In this document: in pieces, positions 55,573-64,000 of the stretch
Layout of the letters: every line of letters starts with the position of its first letter
Numbering within the stretch: position 1 is the stretch's first letter
Source of the DNA: Plumapathes pennacea
Lineage: Eukaryota; Cnidaria; Anthozoa; Antipatharia; Myriopathidae
Length of the DNA stretch: 64,000 nucleotides
Direction of reading: 5' to 3'
Assembly: GCA_964036295.1 (NCBI GenBank)
Contig: OZ038465.1
Span: forward strand, 25,330,870-25,394,869
Position numbers and translations under genes: made by a program
Notes under the pieces: generated by a model
What the model saw: the letters and a program-made list of their open reading frames with translations, nothing else
Told to the model about the DNA's origin: nothing
Database searches by the model: none

Positions 55573-56964
55573 TTATAAAGAGAACTGAGTTACATTTACA
55601 GTGTCTAGTAACTCTTCATAGGAAGAGCTATAATCCTTAAGAATGAAACGTAGAATGCGTTTGTTCAAGGCCTCTAATTTATCAGTGTTACGGGAGCTGC
55701 AGAAATGCCATACAGAAGAACAGTAGTAGAAATGGGGTAGAATAAAAGCCGTGTACAGTTTTAGAAGGGTGTCCTTGGAAATTAGTTTATGAAACCTTAG
55801 CATCACATTAAACTGATTATTTATCTTTTTACAAATTGTAGAAATATGGTCGCTAAAAGCTAAATTTTTGTCCACGTTAATTCCGAATATATCGATAGAG
55901 CTATCAGGGAAAGAAAATTTGTAATCTGTGTTGCCTAATACCATGGCCTGGTGCTTCATTTCGTTCACAACCATTCCATTATCACGGTACCAGGTATTTG
56001 CAACCTGCACATCGCTGGCTAGACGAGCATCCAGAGCGACTGGATCAGCATCTGAATCGTATATTTGTTGATCGTCAGCATACGCGTTGAGTTTAGTCCT
56101 TTTAACATGGTAAAACAGATCATTTATAAATATATTTAAAAACGTTGGTCCTAAGACGCTTCCTTGAGGGACTCCCCGTTTGATTGTATCCCAGCTTGAG
56201 AAAGTATCTCCGATCTTGACCCTCTGCTTCCTGCCGTTCAAATACTCTCTGAGTAAGGCGCAGCTGTTTTTGCCGACTCCGTACAATTTTAGTTTAGCCA
56301 GCAGTAGTGAGTGAGGCCGGATAACGTCAAACGCTTTTGACAGGTCTACGGATACGATCGCCACTAACTCCCCTCTATCCCGCATTAACCTTCAGTCCTC
56401 TGTTAGCCGCAATAACAACATTTCGCAGCTGAAATGCCTTCTGTAGGCAGATATAAAGTCTGAAAGGATTTCAACAAAAAAATCATTCAGCTGAGCCGCC
56501 AGCAGCCTCTCAAAAATATTGTTGAGAGCGGGGAGTACTGTTATTGGCCTGTAGTTAATCTTGTCTAATTCCTCGTTCCGTTTGTGGTAGGGGAGTCACT
56601 TGGCCCATTTTCCAGCGTGCTGGATAATAACATTGATCGATAGAGCTATTAATTATTTTGGCTAGGGGCTCTGCTATTACAGTTGCCGACTCTTTGATTA
56701 ACAGAAGTGGGATCATGTCATGTCCACAGGATTTATGCGTGTTAATATCCAGGAGCAGATGTTGAATTTGCACTCTGTTTGTGTGATGAAAACTGTACTT
56801 GACGTGGCGCGCGTCCTATTGTTCTTGTGAATGGCCTCGATGCTTGAATGATTAACAAAGTTTTCACCATGGTCAGTCTCATTTATGTCAGCAACGCCAT
56901 CAGCGATGTGTACAAAGAGTTTGTTGAACATTTCAGCAATTTGCTTCTTCTCAGTTATGACCAC
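55573..56964 (-). pseudogene. LINE reverse transcriptase, minus strand
   Basis: The main open piece (55573-56385, 270 codons) has VSVDLSKAFDVIRPH (first Asp at residue 14), KRGVPQGSVLGP near 70-80 and AYADDQQIY with the catalytic DD at 104-105. The thumb follows (FGINVDKNLAFSDHISTICK and KLYTAFILPHFYYCSSVW). Upstream the frame continues through LTED, then a TGA at 56392-56394 where Trp is expected. It reads back through YRPITVLPALNNIFERLLA before a frameshift near 56585 (LPQTERGIRQD). A second frameshift is near 56770. Three lesions make it inactive, but motif integrity suggests moderate age. Confidence 0.85.
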
Positions 56965-57350
56965 GTCATTCTCTTTCAGTATAATATATAGCGTAAAGAT
57001 ACGTAAAGATGCTTAAAGAATGAATTTACAACTCCTTATGTGTACGTATAGGCTCCGTATTGTTGTATTGTTACGTACGGCAACTTTATTGGGCCTAGTT
57101 CAATATACAATTTTCTTTTCAAAATATACAGTTTTCTATATAGGTCCTAGTTTTATAGGCCTTACCTTAAAGAGACGTACCCTGAAGGAATGGCAACACA
57201 CACCGAACGGCAAGATTATTCGATAGAAGCGTCATACATGACACAGCAACAATTGTTATTACCAGCTAACGTTTTTGAAACAGAATTAGTCTTTTTGCCG
57301 CTAGTGTTAGCCTCCAGGCTTCTATAGAACGTTGGGTATACTTTCTCGCT

Positions 57351-57593
57351 TCATGCAAATTCACGCACACCACACGGACTTAGGCCACGAAAAGCCAGGA
57401 ACTTTGTCTCTTCTTGGGCATGTTTTCCCCAAACCAGTGCAGGTTCTGCTGAATTATCCAGCTTTGTAGACAGTTCAGCAATCAAGCGCTGCTGAGCGGT
57501 GTCTCTTTCTTCTGTAACCTTTTGAAGGCGTCTGTTTTCCTCCACAACATTTTCCAGAAGGACATATAGATCGGAAAGGCTAACCTCAGCCAT
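57351..57593 (-). CDS. Small coiled-coil ORF in the CGTAAA-rich element
   Basis: 80 codons beginning MAEVSLSDLYVLLENVVEEN, then RRLQKVTEERDTAQQRLIAE: a clear heptad-like coiled coil over about residues 8-48, then a less ordered tail. The start has a favourable context (GAGATGG). It resembles the N-terminal oligomerisation helix of retrotransposon ORF1 or Gag-like proteins, but is too short to assign. It may be the first exon of an element protein. Confidence 0.4.
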   Translation of the reverse strand: MAEVSLSDLYVLLENVVEENRRLQKVTEERDTAQQRLIAELSTKLDNSAEPALVWGKHAQEETKFLAFRGLSPCGVREFA

Positions 57594-59164
57594 CTCTTCG
57601 TTTTATATGGATAAGTGAGTAAAAGCGCACAAGACGGAGGTCACAAGACGAAGAACAGCGTTTGAAAGGACGCGCTTAAATAAGATATCACTTACGTGTC
57701 GAGAGCGGCCCTGCGCTGATTGGGTGGCAACACTTTAATTTGACTTACAGACTTTAATTACATATGCCCGTTTCCAGGCAGGAAATTTATCCGCAAGAGT
57801 AAGTTGCCGAAATAATCATACTTGAATCACGGAACGGCCCTGCGTTAATGGTGATGAAATTTACAACAAGGCAAGCTTGGTTAGTTTCGCCACTGACAAG
57901 TTGGGTGAAAAATTGAGTTCAAGTTCAAGTCGCGCGCGGCAATCTTGTGTTTTATTAAAGAGAGCCAAGTTAAGCAGTCAAACAACAACAATTACACTTG
58001 CCGCAGAATTGTAATTAATTTCAATGACCGTCAAACAAAAGTTACTAAAAATGCAGCGGTACGTATTTAATGACACGTAGACAAAAGACTGGTGCCAAAA
58101 CACCATGGATGAGCCGCACTCACGCTTGAACCTTGTTTTATTTGTATCAAGTCGAATGAGATAGGAAAATTTTCCTGGTATAAAACTACTATACTATGAG
58201 ACATTCACGGAGAGTTTCTTGAATTGAAATTATTCTGCACGCAATTCCCGAATTGTAAGTTAGAAAGCCAGTCCCTTTCAGACTTAATATGCTCAACCTG
58301 GATAAATTTCCCTTTAGTTTATACATGTACACGATGCAAAGAGCGAGTGCCCGCATCGAATATCGCTAACTTAGAACATCGAGAAGTTGATCAGGCCTAA
58401 TTGGAAACTTACCTGTGTATCTTCTGGCTCGCGCAACTTTACGCCTAATGTACGCGGCGCGTAAACATTGCTGAAATCTGGAGCTTCAGCTTTACGCGTC
58501 GTTTACATCAGAAACATTTCAATGCCTTTGCGTAAATTTGTCCTTTAAGCGGCTGTAACTACCTTTAAATTTTGGCGTAAATCTCGACTTTCACCTGTAG
58601 CCAGCTTACACGCATATTTAAAGTTTTTGTAAGTTTTGGTCTTCATACTGTGCTTTTCTTGTCATGTTATCATGAGTCATCGAATGCCTATAGTAAACTC
58701 AATCGAACATCTTCTGTTGGATGGGACCAATTTTGAAAGCATATTTGATAAAGTTGTCTGAACAACCAATAAGCAGCTCATTAGTAAAACAGCATAGGAA
58801 AAAAACGTCTGTGTCGAGAAACTGAAGTAGGATGCCATTCACCTCACCCCTCCACCTGTACGTCCAAAATTAAACTAAAATTTTATAATACACTTACTTG
58901 CATTTGTGGAGAAAAGTAGGAAACGGACTAGCCTGAAAAAAAAACCTCTGCCTTGTGTAAGCTGTGCCGCTCACAAAATTCGACGTAACAAAATTGGAAT
59001 CTTTTGTTGTTGTGTCTGCAAACATGTCTAAAATATTAATACTTTTAAACAGATTTGAGCCAGTTTTTTGACAGCCTGACTGTGGCTGTCCATTGCCTGC
59101 ACAGAGCGGTCATGCCAACAGGATATTTAACTGACTGATTACTAGGGAATACTTTACAAAGTCA

Positions 59165-59269
59165 TGCGGGAAGTTGGGAGAGCACAAGAGAAGCGTCAGA
59201 GTCGCTCGAGGCGCGTAGCAAAAGGCAGCTCTACCTTTCACGAGTGCTCTCCAAACCTCCCAAGTGCAT
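59165..59269. mobile_element. Hairpin MITE, copy in segment copy 2
   Basis: Ends GCGGGAAGTTGGGAGAGCAC and GTGCTCTCCAAACCTCCC, about 105 bp. It is absent from segment copy 1. Confidence 0.75.
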
Positions 59270-59307
59270 CCATAACTCTAATAATAATTAATAATAATAA
59301 TTATACT

Positions 59308-59434
59308 ATTTAGAGACGGGAACACCGTTTGAACTGGTCATCCGAGTCACGAATACAGAGACAGAATTTTTCACCTAAATTTTCCCTGAACTTGAGCGTG
59401 GTTTGAACTCGCGGCCTCGGCGTGAAAGAGCCAC
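59308..59434 (-). repeat. tRNA-derived SINE, copy b
   Basis: It matches 48883-49036 (TAGAGACGGGAACACC ... CTCGCGGCCTCGGCGTGAAA). On the minus strand the B-box-like sequence is GAGTTCAAACC. It ends at the start of segment copy 3. Confidence 0.6.
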
Positions 59435-61390
59435 CGTAGAAACGGCTATCGGCGTGCGCATAATTGAGTGAAGCTTGTTGTGATTCCTGTGGTGAGTAAC
59501 ATTCACCCTAGTCTCCTTGCGTGATGAGGCAAATAACGACTGTAAGGGACCTCTACTTACTCCTGCCAATCCCTATTTTAGAGCCGTAGAGACATGTACC
59601 TTGGGTACTTATTCGTATATTAGTTTTGTTAAAATTGCCAAGCTTTCCTACTGAATTTTTAACGCACTTGACCTATACAGCCTGTGTTTTATCATTGACT
59701 ATCTGGTTAGCAAGTAGCCATTGCTTGCAGGGTCGCGGTGTTTAGAATATTACATTACTTTTTTTATCAAGTTGTTCACTGTAAAGTTGTACTTTTACTT
59801 CTAAGAACTAATACAATACCAATATAAGTATTTCCTACGCTATGTTTGGAAATCAAGTAACATTTTTTTCGTTATGATTGGGCTAAATTGCCACGTTTCT
59901 ATTCTATGAAGTCTTGAATATTTCGGAGTGTGCAGCTCTATTAAAACTAAGTATTCAAGGTGTTTTCGTTTAGGATAATTGATGAATGAAGTTAGTCACC
60001 AGCATTCTATTTCATGAAATCTTCCATATTTTAATATGAAAAATAGGAAGCGTGTAGTTCCGGCCCATTGATACTTACAGTATCCCAAGTCTTCCCAAAT
60101 TTGTAAACGTTCCTTTGTCCAACGTCTCAAGCTGGTTATTTTGCAAGTACCTGTCAGGCAAAAATATAACTGTTTGTTTGCTATTGACGAACATCCCACA
60201 GCTACCATAAAGTATATGCTCTTTGCTCCTAGACGTGATATAACTTACACACCCTAAAATTTAAAATGAAAATTGGACTGCAACATTGTTTAGCGGGGTT
60301 CGATTTAATTTCTCTCGATAGTCAACAATATATAATACAGTTGTAATATATTGCCATATTTTCGACGACAAACACAATTCTGCGGACAGAAATAAGTATG
60401 ACGATGTTTGGGTAATTTATATCTTTTATATTGTGGGCCTTAAAGGCACAAATTGCTTGCACGTGAGGTAAAAATTCAAAAACACCAATGCATAATCCTG
60501 AGTGGGCTAAGCTTTGTTTTAGTAAGTGTGATCGTGGCCATACAGTACTCGTATTCATTTGTGCGTTATATAACTGAATTTCAACAGTGGTCATCGTTCC
60601 CATTCCCGGCCTATTCACACACACACGACACACAAATCAATTGAATTTTGTTCGCTAAAATACGTTTGACCTGTTTGGATAATTTCCGCTCACGCAACTT
60701 CTCTCTAGTGTTTTCATTCGTTTGGACTGCAACGACAAGTGATTTTTGAAATACGGCTTATCTCAGATATTGCATAGGAAGAGGCACTATGCTCGAAAGG
60801 ACTCTGTACAAATATCATTAACGAGCTACTCTACGAAATATGTTACCCGAGATGAGTTGCAAAGCATGATGAGTGTTCAAAAGGTCGAGTGGTTAGCACG
60901 TTGGTCTCTCCCCAAAGCCCGGCTATTAAAATGGAAATGGGATCTCATCTCGGCTCGCATGAACCATGCGCAAACACATGCTTGAAATGCTAATCTAAGG
61001 TTTCTTGCTTACAGTTGTCAATCAACCGCCGTCCGTGTCGGATGCTCTTATGAGTTCTCTCTGTGAAATAAAATTGTTCTGTCCTTTGCCATTATACGTT
61101 TGAATTTTGTAGAGTTCAGGACATGCCGTCGTAAATATAAGAATTCAGATGTGTTAAAATGATGGAGGAATGTGATGCTGAGGTTATCGGTATACGGAAA
61201 AGGCGAACGGCTGCAACTTCAAATTATAATTTCGATACAGCCGCCCTAATGTCTAAAATATTAATACTTTTAAAAAGATTGGAGCTGGTTTTTTGACAGC
61301 CTGACTGTGGCTGTCCATTGCCTGCAAAGAGCGGCAATGCCAACAGGAGATTTAATTGACTGATTACTAGGGATTACTTTACAAAGTCAT
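59435..61390. repeat. Segmental repeat S, copy 3 (internally deleted)
   Basis: It matches copy 2 from 49525 up to about 60985, then skips to the GACAGCCTGACTGTGGCTGT block (61235-61390). The part corresponding to copy 1 36700-38370 is missing or replaced. Confidence 0.8.
60079..60150 (-). CDS. LRR exon, copy 3 (intact, best splice sites)
   Basis: A 72-nt minus-strand exon with acceptor TTGCCTGACAG and consensus donor GTAAGTATC. It encodes YLQNNQLETLDKGTFTNLGR then LGI, completed by a split Leu codon (phase 2 at both ends). Symmetric phase means it can be added to or skipped from an LRR gene without breaking the frame. It is about 80 percent alike to copy 2 by eye. No neighbouring exon was identified. 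Confidence 0.65.
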
Positions 61391-61490
61391 GCGGGAAGTT
61401 GGGAGAGCACAAGAGAAGCGTAAGAGTCGCTCGAGGCGTAGCTGAGAGCAACTCTAGCTTCACGAGTGCTCTCCCAACTTCCCAAGTGCA
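61391..61490. mobile_element. Hairpin MITE, copy in segment copy 3
   Basis: Perfect inverted ends GGGAAGTTGGGAGAGCAC and GTGCTCTCCCAACTTCCC with a GAGTCGCTCGAGGCG core. The same element as 59165-59269. Confidence 0.85.
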
Positions 61491-61497
61491 TCCATAA

Positions 61498-61652
61498 CTC
61501 GATAGACGCACAGCTAAAAGCATGAACCAATTCTTTTATAACATAGGCACACGAAATTATGAGCCAAAAACAAACTTTTAATTCTGATTGAATGCAAAAA
61601 TTCTCTTTCGACGCGCAAAAGAAAAAACGAACTCTGTCACTGGCTGATTGAA
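61498..61652. repeat. Dispersed repeat R3, copy 2
   Basis: Matches 12866-13030. It ends where the AT microsatellite begins. Confidence 0.8.
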
Positions 61653-61654
61653 TA

Positions 61655-61825
<171 letters not shown>

Positions 61826-61844
61826 TAGCTAGCATGGCTAGCAC

Positions 61845-62388
61845 CTTCGCCGAAGGTAAAACGCGAGCTTATTTTTGTGTCCATGTGTCCACGCATGGTG
61901 TGCGTTAACAATGAAGTTCCAAATAAAAAAGTGTTCTGTGCCAAACTTGGGCATCATCATGGGCGCAAGAAAACGAAATTCAAGCTGTTAAGTTATCTTC
62001 GCTGATTATTTTCTAGTCAATCTGTTATGTTTCTGGGCCAGTATTGCTGTGCATAGCAACAAATTGCCGTGGAAAGGCAGGTCTGTTAAAGATAAAAAGC
62101 CCGTGACAGTGTTAGCTTGCAGAACTGCCAAAATATTTCCTCTATTTGATTCATGAAGTTTTTGTTTCTATTGAAATGGTTTCTTTATTGTTAGAAATAA
62201 AAATAAAAATTGATAGAAAGGGTCATTAAGGTGTAAAAACGATGACGCGTTCAAATGCGTTTTCATCAGACGCGTTTAAACGATTAAGAAAGCGTTTTAA
62301 CAAATTTTAAACGCATTTAAACTATTATGAAATAAACTGCGTTTCTTGGTTCGTGTTTTGGTAATGGAACTACCGTTTGGCAACAATA
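61845..62388. other. No recognised gene
   Basis: AT-rich. GCGTTTaAAC-type words (AACGCGTTTAAACG-like) recur at 62245-62340, resembling but not matching the next element. Confidence 0.4.
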
Positions 62389-63774
62389 GGGCCGTTTATA
62401 CAAGAAAAATAGGACGCGTCTTACATAAGACGCGCCTTAAATAAGACGCGAAATGACCCATTTATACGAGCGAGGCTTGTGTTGGATGTGAAGTGCTCGT
62501 ATAAATGGTTCGCGTCCAGTAAAACCATCGTTTGTTTATGTGTTTCGTTTCAGGGTCTTCTGTCATGGCTAAAATGTCATGTAAAAAGCTACGGCATTCG
62601 TAAAGCAAGAAGTTCGTACAGACTAAAGTGCTATTCGCAAAACTCTCGTGCGATGTTGACTGCGTAATGACAATATAATGAACATGGCAATCACTGCGAA
62701 GAAGAGGAGGTGAATGGAGAACGTTCCCCGGGAACGTTCCAGCTTTACATTGAACTTGAATTTGAATGTCTGAATTGTTTTGTATCGTATTAGTCTCTGC
62801 ACCATCCGATTTCCTTGGCAAGAAGGACTATTTTGAGCATTTACAAATATTGGCCTGACATACCATAGCGTTGTGGCGATGCCTCATTTTGTCCGGTGTC
62901 GATCAGCAGACAGTCTTGCATAATGTCAGGCTTTTTTGCAATCCATTTCCCTCTCTATCGTGGGTATCTATCGGAGATTCAGACCCAAACACGACCAATA
63001 AACTGTTCCACAAAACAGATTTGTTGTCAGTGCGAAGAATTATGAAAGTACTCGAGTGATCGAGTTATTCGACTTTCTTCTGCCATGCATCTCGAAATGG
63101 CCTGCCTTCAAAGAAAATTTGTTCTCATTGCGGTCACTTTTGTCCTTTAACCTCTCAGTGAATTCCTTGTCACGCAGGTAAAAGACGATTCGGATTGGCA
63201 ATATTAGTAAAAATTTCGGCTTGAATAAAACTGGCAGCTTTGCAAATCTGCGCACGCAGTAACTGGACAAATTTTGACATGAGTCATCAAAGCTGCACTT
63301 AAATGGGTTGCACAGCTTCAGTAGAAATTGTTTAAACTTTCTGAATTCTGTGCTTAACAAAGTTCCTATCTTCTAAAAATAGTTTCGATCTATCATCCTA
63401 AAACGATACCGTAACTGGGTGAAGGCGGATTTACGCATACGAGGGACGAGACGGATTTTAAAAATAGTTATAGTGTGCCGGGAGAAGACTGGTATGCAAC
63501 AACAAACCCGACGCTTGCGCAGTATGTGTTCCCAGATGAAATAAGCCGCGAACAACTGTTGAACCCTTTTATACGAGCATGTTCGAGTCTTAGCGAAGAC
63601 GCGTCTTGAATAAGAACAGCTCAAAACCCTAGTCTAGAATAAGACGCGTCTTAAATAAGACGCAGCTTGCGTAAGACACGAACAAGGGATTTGTATCATT
63701 TATACGGTCAGTTCGCGTCTTATTTAAGGCGCGCCTTATTTAAGACGCGTCTTATTTATCTCGTATAAACGGCC
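62389..63774. mobile_element. 1.39-kb TIR element built from AAGACGCG words
   Basis: Ends GGGCCGTTTATACAAG and, reversed, GGGCCGTTTATACGAG, each followed by repeats of AATAAGACGCG, GACGCGTCTTA and CTTATTTAAGACG. TA sits outside both ends (62387-62388 and 63775-63776). About ten AAGACGC/GCGTCTT words lie in the outer 100 bp at the left and 200 bp at the right. ORFs inside (62462-62821 minus, 63040-63360 minus, 62871-63059 plus) have no recognised domain. The palindrome GAACGTTCCCCGGGAACGTT is at about 62720. Non-autonomous. Confidence 0.75.
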
Positions 63775-64000
63775 CTAATATTACTGTTGCATGGCAAATG
63801 GCTTGAACCCAGAAGTGTGAACAGTAGCTGGTTGTGATCGTCCGGGTTAGAGTATTCTCCAGAAAGACTTGTGGTGGCTGACGTTTCGACTCCCTGAGCC
63901 GAAGTTACCTTTGGAGTCAAGTGAAAGTATACGTCAGATGGCAGTATTTATATATTTGATTGTTGAAGTGATTGGTCCGTTTTGCCGGCTTATAGTTGGT

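Larger units (their letters stand above)
53824..56984 (-). mobile_element. LINE, minus strand, with (TGTA)n tail and nested MITE
   Basis: The 3' tail is at 53824-53841 (CATACATACATACATAAAC on the plus strand), next to AATAAAGT-like sequence. The coding part spans 55573-56964 in three overlapping frames. The 5' end stops near 56984, so the endonuclease is missing. A TA-flanked MITE (53886-55176) sits in its 3' UTR and is therefore younger. Confidence 0.85.
53560..58640. mobile_element. Candidate element with CGTAAA subterminal words
   Basis: GCGTAAA, TTTACGCC and CTTTACG words are dense at 53590-53770, 56988-57030 and 58435-58620. The pieces CTTAAAGGAATGAATTTACG (53743) and CTTAAAGAATGAATTTACAA (57012) are duplicates. 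The block lies between resumed segment-copy-2 sequence on both sides, so it is an insertion. An antisense LINE splits it. It carries the ORF at 57351-57593. Terminal inverted repeats and a target duplication were not resolved. Confidence 0.45.
49525..59164. repeat. Segmental repeat S, copy 2 (interrupted)
   Basis: It matches copy 1 from 49525 to 52957, then resumes at 58658. The 5.7-kb gap holds the CGTAAA-rich sequence and a LINE. Smaller private insertions are at 50330-50608 and the SINE at 52209-52471. Confidence 0.85.

Noticed and set aside
60885..60925. tRNA-like GTGGTTAGCACGTTGGTC
   Set aside because: It resembles a D-arm/A-box, but no B box follows at the right distance in any of the three segment copies.

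Overview
The window looks like AT-rich, non-coding DNA from a metazoan, most likely a cnidarian and probably an anthozoan such as a coral. I saw no prokaryotic gene layout, rRNA or CRISPR. It holds several decayed non-LTR retrotransposons, Helitron-like elements with STPR-type peptide repeats, many MITEs and foldback elements, and tRNA-derived SINEs. The taxon is inferred from this repeat style, not from a marker gene. No complete host gene is visible. Most short ORFs are accidental or are remnants of mobile elements.

Layout. 1-13 kb: hairpin MITEs (1.6, 2.9, 5.0 kb), a decayed LINE (3.3-4.7 kb), Helitron-like copy H1 with an STPR ORF (5.5-6.9 kb), a foldback element with ACCGGT words (7.1-8.5 kb) and two antisense LINE remnants (9.4-11.3 kb). 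13-17 kb: a possible secreted-protein exon, a 750-bp TIR element carrying a 110-residue ORF, a mariner-like MITE, and the second copy of a 0.9-kb repeat. 17-28 kb: a long-armed repeat (R1). Its right arm was hit by an element with ~0.57-kb terminal inverted repeats and a TTAA target duplication, and that element's right repeat was then hit by a 5'-truncated LINE. 28-34 kb: a 381-codon DDE-transposase-like ORF among repeated TAACCTCCGTTACC sites, then a 70-bp near-perfect hairpin. 34-38.5, 49.5-59.2 and 59.4-61.4 kb: three diverged copies of one segment, each with one 72-nt leucine-rich-repeat exon on the minus strand. Two of the exons keep usable splice sites. The copies differ by clean insertions, so they act as empty-site controls for a foldback element, a SINE and a MITE. 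38.9-48.4 kb: Helitron-like copies H2, H4 and H3 and a possible 5-kb element rich in TTTGC/GCAAA words with a 174-bp tandem repeat. 53-58.6 kb: sequence rich in CGTAAA words interrupted by an antisense LINE, itself interrupted by a TA-flanked MITE. 61.6-64 kb: an (AT)81 microsatellite and a TIR element built from AAGACGCG words.

The parts do not form a pathway. They are layers of insertion, and the nesting gives relative ages. The items most worth following are the DDE-like ORF, the LRR exon triplication, the TTAA element with its empty sites, and the many elements that each repeat their own short word near their ends.
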